36,312 nucleotides of DNA from an uncultured Mucilaginibacter sp. (GTDB lineage Bacteria > Bacteroidota > Bacteroidia > Sphingobacteriales > Sphingobacteriaceae), in NCBI GenBank assembly GCA_903915155.1, contig CAIWRU010000052.1, positions 1-36,312 on the forward strand. Reading direction: 5' to 3'. Positions 17,417 to 24,984 of the stretch are shown here, in pieces. Position 1 is the first letter of the stretch. Each line of letters starts with the position of its first letter. Both the position numbers and the translations under genes were made by a program. The notes below the pieces were generated by a model that made no database searches, was not told the origin of the DNA, and saw only the letters and a program-made list of their open reading frames with translations.

Positions 17417-18166
17417 ATGAAGCGATACGCCATCATATCCGACATCCACGGAAACGCCGGTGCCCTTAGCGCTGTACTTGCCGATATAAATTTGCGCGGT
17501 ATTATTAATGTTATTAACCTGGGCGATTTCTTCTTTGGAGCCTTACAGCCCGAAAAAGTTGCGGAATTATTGCGCCAGAACCCAATGGTCTGCATTACAG
17601 GCAATACAGATAGGGAGATATTGGAAAATACAGACAAAGAAGGAATGCCGCACGTAAAAGCAGATCTATCGGCCCAGAGCATTAACTGGCTCAAATCCCT
17701 GCCAAAAACCGCCTCAATTGATAACCTCATTTTCGCCTGCCATGGCACACCCGAAAGCGATAACGAATACCTGCTGGAGAAAGTAACCCAACATGGTGTT
17801 TTTGTTTATAATGATGAGGATCTGATCGAAAAAACCAAAAACATCAAAGAGCGCATCATCCTCTGCGGGCACTCGCACGTGAACAGGGTTATATATTTAT
17901 CAAACGGTAAAATGATAATTAACCCAGGCAGTGTGGGTTTACCTGCTTATCTTGGTAATGCCGAATACCGCTTCGCCATGGAATCAATGACACCGCATGC
18001 CAAGTACGCCATAATTACCGCCGATGGTGATGCCATTAATGTAGAGCAGGTTAACTGTACCTATGATTGGAACGAAGCAGCCCAAATAGCCCGCGAAAAC
18101 GGCAATGAAAACGTAGCTAAATTTCTATTGCACGGAAGGATGCCGAAGGATTTGAGAGTGAGTTAA
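17417..18166 (+). CDS. YfcE-like metallophosphoesterase
   Basis: A 249-residue calcineurin-like phosphoesterase, probably cytoplasmic because no signal peptide is seen. Metal-binding motifs appear in order: SDIHGN, LGDFFFG, GNTDRE, CHGTPE and CGHSHVN, followed by NPGSVGLP, which is typical of YfcE/MJ0936-type enzymes. The metals are usually Mn or Fe; the natural substrate is not deducible. A C-terminal extension (YDWNEAAQIARENGN region) follows the core. It converges with the DUF4286 gene across a repeat that may stop transcription from both sides. Confidence 0.92.
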   Translation: MKRYAIISDIHGNAGALSAVLADINLRGIINVINLGDFFFGALQPEKVAELLRQNPMVCITGNTDREILENTDKEGMPHVKADLSAQSINWLKSLPKTASIDNLIFACHGTPESDNEYLLEKVTQHGVFVYNDEDLIEKTKNIKERIILCGHSHVNRVIYLSNGKMIINPGSVGLPAYLGNAEYRFAMESMTPHAKYAIITADGDAINVEQVNCTYDWNEAAQIARENGNENVAKFLLHGRMPKDLRVS

Positions 18167-18238
18167 AAGTGGAAAGTAAAAAGTATAAAGTTGAAGGTGT
18201 ATTTGTTTTCAACTTTTAACCTTCAACTTTCAACTACC
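18161..18238. repeat. Inverted AAAGTTGAAGG repeat between convergent genes
   Basis: The left arm carries AGTTAAAAGTGGAAAG and AAAGTTGAAGG. The right arm has CAACTTTTAACCTTCAACTT, the same words on the other strand. Arms overlap the stop codons of both convergent genes (18166 on +, 18234 on -), a position that fits a bidirectional terminator. Confidence 0.75.
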
Positions 18239-18542
18239 CTTCAGCTATCGTTTCCATTAACGTGCTGTACAGCACAAACCTGTTCTCATAAAGTGCGTTA
18301 TGCGAGGTATGGAAACCATGCAGGTACTGGTTGTAAAACTTTGCAAATTTCTCTTCGCTATCGGTATTGTATTGTATGCAAGTGGTAACGCCCTCGTTGG
18401 GCGAATCGATCACGGTTAGTATTTTGTATGAATTGAAATACCCCGTAGCCATTATGCCCGGTATATGCGTTTCTTTCATATAATTAAGCCATTCGTCATA
18501 AATAGCTTCTTCAACAATCAAAGTTTCGTTGTATACGATCAT
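18234..18542 (-). CDS. DUF4286 family protein
   Basis: A 102-residue soluble protein of DUF4286, a small family common in Bacteroidota with no known function. Family features are MIVYNETLIV at the N-terminus, then EEWLNYMKE-like IYDEWLNYMKETHIPGIMATG. The open frame extends upstream to 18584, but the start at 18542 is preferred: it gives the family N-terminus, and a promoter box lies between the two candidate starts, 4 bp before this ATG. The mRNA may be nearly leaderless. Confidence 0.88.
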   Translation of the reverse strand: MIVYNETLIVEEAIYDEWLNYMKETHIPGIMATGYFNSYKILTVIDSPNEGVTTCIQYNTDSEEKFAKFYNQYLHGFHTSHNALYENRFVLYSTLMETIAEG

Positions 18543-18546
18543 GGTG

Positions 18547-18554
18547 CAAAAGTA
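18547..18554 (-). promoter_or_regulatory. -7 promoter box abutting the DUF4286 start
   Basis: On the minus strand TACTTTTG then C matches TAnnTTTG, with its last base 4 bp before the ATG at 18542. Transcription usually begins a few bases after this box, so the transcript would begin at or very near the start codon. This also rules out the longer reading-frame start at 18584. Confidence 0.55.
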
Positions 18555-18614
18555 CGAAGCCCCTTCTAAACGGCGAAGCCCCATGAGCTCAATTAAAAAA
18601 TAATTATTGCGAAT

Positions 18615-18688
18615 AATCTCCCCCGGTAGGGGAGACTTTTATTTTGATTTTTTAAGTCCTCTCTACCGGGGAGGATTTAGGTGGGGCT
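18615..18688. repeat. CTCCCC-CGGTA-GGGGAG paired hairpin element, copy 1
   Basis: Two inverted 24-bp arms (18615-18638 and 18654-18677), each itself a hairpin of seven base pairs around CGGTA, are separated by an AT-rich spacer. The second arm continues into TAGGTGGGGCT. It lies just after the TPR gene on the minus strand and contains part of its stop codon, so it may act as the terminator. The same element recurs near 24935 and, as one half, at 35762. Confidence 0.85.
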
Positions 18689-20488
18689 AATATCCCCCCT
18701 AATCACCCTAAACCTCTTTCTTGCTTCATTAATCCACAGGCTGCCTGGGTAATCGGTGATAATTTTCTGGTAAAAAAGCTTTGCGTGGGCTTTGTTGTTC
18801 AGATGGTTTTCATAAATATCGCCCAGCATAAAAACCGCGTCATCGGCCCAAAGATTGGTTGGGCTATCCCCGTATATTTTCTTCAAAAGCACAACCGCGT
18901 CCTCATATTTTTTTTGTTGGATAAGGATACGCGCCTTCGCCATTAAAATATCATTAGCCAATGCATTGCCGGGATATTTTACGTCAATACTATCCAGTGT
19001 TTGCACTGCTTTATCGGGCTGCTCGGCAAAAATCAGCAGGTCGGCACGGGCATATATCTTCAGGGCTTTCCCGGCGCTGTCGGCGCTTAAGTTATCAGTG
19101 ATTAATAACGACAGGTTAAGCGCATCATTCGCTATCAGCTGCGATGTTGCCGCCTTCAACACATCCAACTGCAATTTGGCAAACTCAAAATCGCCGGTAT
19201 AATAACTCAACTTAGCATTGCGGAATTTGGCATCCTGCCCCACATCGGTATTCGGGAAATCCTTTTCAACCTGGCTATATAATAAAGTCGCATCCCATTG
19301 TCGGCCGGTTATCAAATAAATATCGCCAAGGTCAAGTTTGCATGCCGCCAGCAATTCGGGTTGCAAGCCGGGGATATTCACCACATCTTCCAGCAATTTT
19401 TGTGCTTCGGCAAATTTGTGCAGTTTAAAAGCCTGCAGCCTTGCGAGCCGCTGCATAGCAAAGGCGGTGCTGCTGCCGCGGCCAAACTCGGCCAGCAGGT
19501 CGGTGTAGTCTTTTTCAAGGTCAAGCAGATCTGCATCCACATATTTGCCCGAGGTTACTTTCAGGCTTTTGGTATTTATCAACTCAATTTTAGCGGGAAT
19601 GTAAAACTCGTTGTCTTTTCCCTTGGTCGCCAGGTATTCATAGCCTCGTATCGCCGCGTCATAAGCCTGGTTGGCAACCAGCGTATGGCACAGATCGTAA
19701 ATATTAGCTCCATTGTCATTGGCAGTACGGCGACTAAGCGCTATCGACTGGTTTAACGCCTGGTCAAAGTCCTTTTGCTGCAAATATTGCCATATCAGCA
19801 GGTTAATGTAAATAGTTTGCTCCGGCTCTTTTTGTATCCGTTTTAATAGGGCTATCTTCAGCACATTATAATCGGTATCGCTCTCAAACATGCCCGACAT
19901 CGTATTCTCTGCCGATGAAATATAAGTAGGGGTGGCCGGCAAGATATTCAGGTACTCATTCACTAAAGCTGCCTTATCGCCCTTGTAACGGTAAAGCGGC
20001 ACCAGCATAAATGCAAATTGATGTGGGTCGTTCAACGTCTTTCGGCCCTGCTCCAATATTTTTATGGCATAGTCAATATTCGAGCTTTGGTAAAACTGCA
20101 TGGCCAGGTTGGTAATGGCACTTTGGTCGGCAGGCAGTTTTTTAAGTAGGTCGTCATATAAATTATTGGCTTTATCATTATTCCCGCTTTGTGTGTACAC
20201 CTGCCCCAGGGTAATAACATACTGGTCGTCTTCCGGATGTTTGCGCATCATTTTTTTGCTGATACTCTCGGCCTCATCAAATTTTTTAAGTGTAAGCAGG
20301 CATTTTATGTAGAAGGAAAAATAGCCCTCATTATCGCTTTTATATAGCTTCTGATAAATGTCGAGCGCTTTTTGCGGTTCGCCGCCATTGATGTATTGCT
20401 GGGCCAGTTGCAGATCGTAACCCTGTGCATAAGCGGTTGAATAACAACCCATAAATGCCAAAAAAATAATTGCGCAAAACCATTTCAT
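18677..20488 (-). CDS. Exported tetratricopeptide repeat protein
   Basis: A 603-residue protein from the preferred start at 20488, with a signal peptide ending near STAYAQG. Helical TPR units are visible along most of the chain, for example near the N-terminus (GGEPQKALDIYQKLY, KKFDEAESISKKMM, GNNDKANNLYDDLL) and at the C-terminus (KKYEDAVVLLKKIYGD, KAHAKLFYQKIITDYPGS). It is probably a periplasmic or envelope scaffold; no enzymatic domain was seen. The frame is open to 20515, but the promoter box at 20494-20501 lies inside that extension, so MKWFCAI at 20488 is the better start. Confidence 0.88.
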   Translation of the reverse strand: MKWFCAIIFLAFMGCYSTAYAQGYDLQLAQQYINGGEPQKALDIYQKLYKSDNEGYFSFYIKCLLTLKKFDEAESISKKMMRKHPEDDQYVITLGQVYTQSGNNDKANNLYDDLLKKLPADQSAITNLAMQFYQSSNIDYAIKILEQGRKTLNDPHQFAFMLVPLYRYKGDKAALVNEYLNILPATPTYISSAENTMSGMFESDTDYNVLKIALLKRIQKEPEQTIYINLLIWQYLQQKDFDQALNQSIALSRRTANDNGANIYDLCHTLVANQAYDAAIRGYEYLATKGKDNEFYIPAKIELINTKSLKVTSGKYVDADLLDLEKDYTDLLAEFGRGSSTAFAMQRLARLQAFKLHKFAEAQKLLEDVVNIPGLQPELLAACKLDLGDIYLITGRQWDATLLYSQVEKDFPNTDVGQDAKFRNAKLSYYTGDFEFAKLQLDVLKAATSQLIANDALNLSLLITDNLSADSAGKALKIYARADLLIFAEQPDKAVQTLDSIDVKYPGNALANDILMAKARILIQQKKYEDAVVLLKKIYGDSPTNLWADDAVFMLGDIYENHLNNKAHAKLFYQKIITDYPGSLWINEARKRFRVIRGDISPT

Positions 20489-20493
20489 TTGCC

Positions 20494-20501
20494 CAAAAAT
20501 A
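20494..20501 (-). promoter_or_regulatory. -7 promoter box immediately before the TPR gene
   Basis: On the minus strand TATTTTTG matches TAnnTTTG and ends 5 bp before the ATG at 20488. It implies a nearly leaderless mRNA and settles the start. The divergent S9-like gene begins about 100 bp away. Confidence 0.55.
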
Positions 20502-20597
20502 CTTAATTTAATCAATTGATTTTTAAGTAATCCCCTGCTATTATAACTATTGATTTATGGGTAAAATTGTAGTGACATATTCAATTGCTAAACTAAA

Positions 20598-22532
20598 ATG
20601 TATAATTTGACACGTTTTAGTTTTCGTATGATGTTAGAACGGTTCAAATTATACACCCTTATTTTATTGGCAATGGCTTTACTGCCCCGTTGCGATACAA
20701 AGGTTGCGCAAATACCCATTACCGATTTTTTTAAAACACCGCAAAAAAGCTTCTTTAAAATATCGCCTGACGGCAAATATGTAGCCTACCTAAAGCCTTA
20801 TAAAGAAAGGCAAAACCTGTTTATTGAATCGCTGGACGATGGAAAGGAACACATGGCCACATCATTTGGCGATTATCCGATCCGCGATTATTACTGGACA
20901 TTTAACGACCAGATAGTTTTTTTACAGGACCAGATAGCTTCCGACCAGTATAAAATGTTTACCCTTGATGTTGCCACGTTACAGGTGAAACCCATTCTAA
21001 CTACTCCCAGTAAGGTGCGTATGCGCATCCTAAATCGAAACCGGGCAGCCCCCGATATTATAAATATTGCCATGAACCAGCGCGATGCGGCCAATTTTGA
21101 TATCTACAGGCTGAACATTAAAACCGGCGAATTGGTACCTTACCTGGTTAACCCCGGTAATATAACCGAATGGTATCCCGATCCTGATGGCAGTATCAGG
21201 CTGGTAAAAACATCCGACGGGGTTGATGAGGCCATACTTTACAGGCCCAATGATGCCACGCCATTTAAAAAAATAATTGTAAATAACTTTAAAACCCGGG
21301 TTGCGCCAATTGCTTTTACCGGGGTGAAGAATTATTTCTATGCGCTCTCGAACGTTAATCGCGATAAAACTGCCCTTGTTGAAATAAATGCAGAAACAGG
21401 TAACGAGGAAAAGGTGATTTATGCCAATGATAAGGCCGATTTGCTGGGGGCCGAATATTCAAAAAGCAAACGTTGTATTGAGTTTGCATGGTGGGAAGAG
21501 GCTTATCCTAAAAAGCAGTTTTTGGATAGCGGTATGCAATACATATACAATAATCTCTCGACCAAACTTAAAGGGAATGAAATAAGGATAGTTGATAAGG
21601 ATAGCGTTGAGAATAAGTTTATTGTTAATAGCTATACCGATCGTAATCCCGGCGAATTTTATCTGTTTGAACGCAGCACCGGTAAACTAACCAAGCTGGG
21701 GGACGTAAATCCGAGCATTAATCCCAATAACCTTTGCGCCATGCAGCCTATATCATACAAAGCAAGCGATGGCACATTAATTAACGGTTACCTTACCCTG
21801 CCTCAGGGCAGTAACAAAACAAACTTGCCGGTTGTAGTTATGCCACACGACTGGGGCTACGGACCCATGAGCAGAAACTCGTGGGGCTATAACCCCGAGG
21901 TGCAATTTTTGGCCAACAGGGGGTACGCGGTTTTCCAGGTTAATTACAGGGGCTCAACAGGATATGGCAAGGCTTTCCACAGTGCAGGCTTTAAGCAGAT
22001 TGGGGGTAAGATACAGCAGGATATTACCGATGGTGTTAACTGGCTCATCAACAATGGAACTGCCGACCCTAAAAAGATTGCCATATTTGGCGGTGGTATA
22101 GGGGGCTTTTCGGCTTTATACGGCGCATCTTTTCATCCTGGCTTGTATAACTGTGTTATTGTGCAATATGGCGTTATAAACTTTTTTACTTATATAAAAG
22201 ATGCACCGCCATATTTTAAGCCCTCGTTGCAAATGATGTATGAAATGGTAGGCAACCCCGAAACCGATGCTGACCAATTGAGGGCCGTATCGCCGGTATT
22301 CCATACCGATAAAATTAATGTACCGGTACTGATATTCCAGGGTGCAAAAGATGCACGCGCAAACATTAGCGAGCTTAACCAGTTTGTTATTGAACTGCAC
22401 AAGCGCAATGTGCCGGTATATTATTTTTTAAAGGATAATGAAAGGGCCATATTCAGAAGTGAACGCAACAGGATGCAAATGTATACCGAGATAGAGAAAT
22501 TTTTGAATAATAACATGCGGGTTAAACAATGA
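20598..22532 (+). CDS. S9 prolyl-oligopeptidase-like protein lacking catalytic Ser and His
   Basis: A 644-residue protein with an N-terminal hydrophobic signal or anchor (about residues 18-30, LILLAMALLPRC; Met11/Met12 are alternative starts). A beta-propeller region (about 40-380, e.g. FFKISPDGKYVAYL) precedes an alpha/beta-hydrolase domain with clear S9 family features: SWGYNPEVQFLANRGYAVFQ, NYRGSTGYGK, DPKKIAIFGG. The nucleophile elbow, normally GGSYGG, reads GGGIGG with Gly500 at the Ser position. No His occurs after residue 596, and the position expected for the catalytic His is near Arg616 (KDNERAIF). Asp585 (GAKDARA) remains. It is therefore probably a non-catalytic pseudoenzyme facing the periplasm. 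A sensor kinase starts 12 bp downstream. Confidence 0.9.
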   Translation: MYNLTRFSFRMMLERFKLYTLILLAMALLPRCDTKVAQIPITDFFKTPQKSFFKISPDGKYVAYLKPYKERQNLFIESLDDGKEHMATSFGDYPIRDYYWTFNDQIVFLQDQIASDQYKMFTLDVATLQVKPILTTPSKVRMRILNRNRAAPDIINIAMNQRDAANFDIYRLNIKTGELVPYLVNPGNITEWYPDPDGSIRLVKTSDGVDEAILYRPNDATPFKKIIVNNFKTRVAPIAFTGVKNYFYALSNVNRDKTALVEINAETGNEEKVIYANDKADLLGAEYSKSKRCIEFAWWEEAYPKKQFLDSGMQYIYNNLSTKLKGNEIRIVDKDSVENKFIVNSYTDRNPGEFYLFERSTGKLTKLGDVNPSINPNNLCAMQPISYKASDGTLINGYLTLPQGSNKTNLPVVVMPHDWGYGPMSRNSWGYNPEVQFLANRGYAVFQVNYRGSTGYGKAFHSAGFKQIGGKIQQDITDGVNWLINNGTADPKKIAIFGGGIGGFSALYGASFHPGLYNCVIVQYGVINFFTYIKDAPPYFKPSLQMMYEMVGNPETDADQLRAVSPVFHTDKINVPVLIFQGAKDARANISELNQFVIELHKRNVPVYYFLKDNERAIFRSERNRMQMYTEIEKFLNNNMRVKQ

Positions 22533-22544
22533 TTTTAACTTGTA

Positions 22545-24194
22545 ATGAAGCAACCTGAAAATGTTTACGGAAAGAATTTTTCGCTGATCATTACCTTCCT
22601 GGTAATGATATCCGTAACATTAATTGTGGCGTTGGTAGTTTCATACAACCTTACATCAACCTATGTGGAGAGTGAGTTCGCCTCAAAAAAAATTGATGTG
22701 CTTGAGGAAACCATTAAACCCTATAACGACTTCTTTCTTAACAAAATACCCGAGATCACGTCGTACCAGGGCTACCTCACCAATGCGTCGGCATCGTATT
22801 ACGCGTCTTCGGTTTTTGATAATTATCCATTTGTTCGCCGCATTGTTTTTTATGACATTGCTATCGGTAGTAAAACAAGTGAAAGTAAAGAGGAGAATAA
22901 GCTTTCCATCGCCATTCAATCGGTTTATCAGTATCACCGGCATCATGGGGGTGTTTCAGGGTCGTTTAATACCATCCAAATGGATGATGAAGACTTTACG
23001 GAAATGGCCAACAAGTTGAATGACTATATCGCTACTTCCGATACCTCGCGCGGGTCGACGCCCGATGAAATATTCCGTACATTTTATGATGTTAAGCCCG
23101 AGAAAATAAGCTACCTGAACATTTTAAGGCACGAGGATGTTAAAATTTACCGCGACCTGCAAAATAATGTACAGCCCGGCGTTTCGTACAAACAAAATAT
23201 GATGACTTTTTTGCTCGATCCGTACGCACTTAAAGTAAGGAACACACATAAAGAACTTTATCAAAGCGTTACTATAAAACCGGTGGTTTATTACCCGCTT
23301 GACAATGATGCCACCAATAAACGCACAACTGAGGTGGCTTTGCCGGGTGCATTTTCTGATTATAAGCTATTTTTCCGAACTAATGCTGGATACCTTACGG
23401 CCGAAATCAACCGCCGTTTTATGCCTATAGCCGGCATAGTATTGCTCATCTATATATTTTTGGTAGTGATAGGCTACCTTATATACCGTAACCTAAAGAT
23501 AAACCTTCGCCTGTTTAAGTTGCAGTATGATTTCATCAACAACTTTACCCACGAATTTAAAACACCTGTAAGTGTTATAAAAATTGCGGGCTCAAACCTG
23601 CGTGGCGATGGCATGCTTTCCGAGCGGCAGCTAAAGCATTATGGTAAAATATTGGATGAAGAAGCTGATAAGCTGAACGAACTGATGAACAAACTGCTGT
23701 CGTTTACCCAGCTTGAAAATAAATCCATCAATATAAAAAAGGAGGAAATAGACCTTAACGATATGGTTAAAGGCTGTATTGACAGTTTTAGCATGAAATA
23801 TCCCGACTTTAAACTTCAATATAAAATAACCGATGTTAAAACAATTTATGCCGATCCGGTTTTATTAGGCAGTGTTTTCACCAACCTTATTGAAAACGCC
23901 TACAAGTATTCGCATCCTCAAAAAAAGGAGCTTTTTATAAGAATAACCGGCGACAAACGTAACAATATTGTGTTCTCGTTAATCGACAAGGGCATAGGCA
24001 TACCAAAAAGTGAATTAAATAATATATTTAATAAATTTTACAGGATAGAGAACCAATATAATCAAAACGGAAGCGTTGGGCTTGGCCTGGCGTTTTGCAA
24101 AGAGTTAGTAAATTTTATGGACGGGGAGATAACCGTAAACAGCCAGGTTGATGTAGGATCGGAGTTTGTGGTTACGCTTCCATATGATAATTAA
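22545..24194 (+). CDS. Membrane sensor histidine kinase
   Basis: A 549-residue two-component sensor. TM1 (about residues 13-35) and TM2 (about 291-313) enclose a 250-residue periplasmic sensor region of no recognised family. Only about 22 residues separate TM2 from the phospho-accepting His336 (NFTHEFKTPVSVIK), too short for a HAMP domain. The HisKA dimerisation helices are followed by an ATPase domain with N box NLIENAYKYSHP, G1 DKGIGIP, F box FNKFYRI and G2 GSVGLGLAFCKEL. All kinase motifs look intact. It lies 12 bp after the S9-like gene and 2 bp before the response regulator, so the three are probably co-transcribed. Confidence 0.94.
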   Translation: MKQPENVYGKNFSLIITFLVMISVTLIVALVVSYNLTSTYVESEFASKKIDVLEETIKPYNDFFLNKIPEITSYQGYLTNASASYYASSVFDNYPFVRRIVFYDIAIGSKTSESKEENKLSIAIQSVYQYHRHHGGVSGSFNTIQMDDEDFTEMANKLNDYIATSDTSRGSTPDEIFRTFYDVKPEKISYLNILRHEDVKIYRDLQNNVQPGVSYKQNMMTFLLDPYALKVRNTHKELYQSVTIKPVVYYPLDNDATNKRTTEVALPGAFSDYKLFFRTNAGYLTAEINRRFMPIAGIVLLIYIFLVVIGYLIYRNLKINLRLFKLQYDFINNFTHEFKTPVSVIKIAGSNLRGDGMLSERQLKHYGKILDEEADKLNELMNKLLSFTQLENKSINIKKEEIDLNDMVKGCIDSFSMKYPDFKLQYKITDVKTIYADPVLLGSVFTNLIENAYKYSHPQKKELFIRITGDKRNNIVFSLIDKGIGIPKSELNNIFNKFYRIENQYNQNGSVGLGLAFCKELVNFMDGEITVNSQVDVGSEFVVTLPYDN

Positions 24195-24196
24195 AA

Positions 24197-24889
24197 ATGA
24201 ATAAAGAAATAAAAATTGCGCTGGCCGAAGATGACGAAAACCTGCGCTTTTTGGTGGCAGAGCGCCTGCAATCAGAAGGTTACAAAGTACTTGAAGCCAG
24301 TAATGGAGACTTAGCCGAAACCATTATATTAGAGGAGCAGCCGGATATTGTATTGCTTGACTGGATGATGCCCGGCAAGCAGGGTTCGGAAGTTTGCGAC
24401 AGTGTACGCTCAAAAGGGTTTGATAAACTTATTATTATGATGACCGCCAAAGGCCAGGATATTGATAAGATAGAAGCCTATAATTTTGGCGTATCGGATT
24501 ACATTACCAAGCCATTTAATATGGATGTGCTGGTGGCGATGATTGATAACAAGATCAAATTTTCATTGAACAGTGAAAAATCCGAGTCGTACAAATTTGC
24601 CAATATGGAACATTTGCCAAACACCCACCTGTTGATAAAAGACGGGCGTAAAATTGAGCTGACCATATTAGAGAACAGGATATTGCTCTACTTCCTGAAA
24701 AACCAGAACAAGGTGATAAACCGCGAAGAATTGATGATGGAAGTTTGGGGCTACAACGCTGATGTAAACACCCGAACGCTGGACATGCACATTGTACGCC
24801 TGCGTAAAAAAATAGAAAGCAACCCAGACTCGCCGCAGTATTTACAGACTGTAAGAGGTATTGGGCATAAGTTTGTGTACGCGGGATAA
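24197..24889 (+). CDS. OmpR/PhoB-type response regulator
   Basis: A 230-residue transcription factor. The receiver domain (about residues 5-120) has the acidic pair AEDDE, phospho-acceptor Asp55 (VLLDWMMPG), Thr in MMTAKG and Lys in DYITKPF. The C-terminal winged helix (about 135-228) carries NRILLYFLKNQNKVINREEL and TLDMHIVRLRKKI, then TVRGIGHKF. It is the likely partner of the kinase 2 bp upstream. The target genes are unknown; the M13 peptidases and the promoter region at 20516-20597 are candidates only by proximity. The gene converges with nadE across a strong repeat. Confidence 0.95.
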   Translation: MNKEIKIALAEDDENLRFLVAERLQSEGYKVLEASNGDLAETIILEEQPDIVLLDWMMPGKQGSEVCDSVRSKGFDKLIIMMTAKGQDIDKIEAYNFGVSDYITKPFNMDVLVAMIDNKIKFSLNSEKSESYKFANMEHLPNTHLLIKDGRKIELTILENRILLYFLKNQNKVINREELMMEVWGYNADVNTRTLDMHIVRLRKKIESNPDSPQYLQTVRGIGHKFVYAG

Positions 24890-24890
24890 G

Positions 24891-24979
24891 CAGCCCCACC
24901 CAAACCCTCCCCGGAAGGGAGGGCTTAAAAAAAAGCTTTTTTAAAGTCTCCCCTACCGGGGGAGATTTAGAGGGGGCTG
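24891..24979. terminator. Paired hairpin element, copy 2; probable bidirectional terminator
   Basis: Occupies the gap between the convergent response regulator and nadE. The left half (24891-24930) and right half (24943-24979) are inverted relatives, each forming a seven-base-pair hairpin: CCCTCCC-CGGAA-GGGAGGG and, read on the other strand, TCTCCCC-CGGTA-GGGGAGA. A-rich and T-rich tracts lie between the halves, giving each strand a U-rich run after one hairpin. This fits termination in both directions. Confidence 0.75.
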
Positions 24980-24984
24980 CTGTT

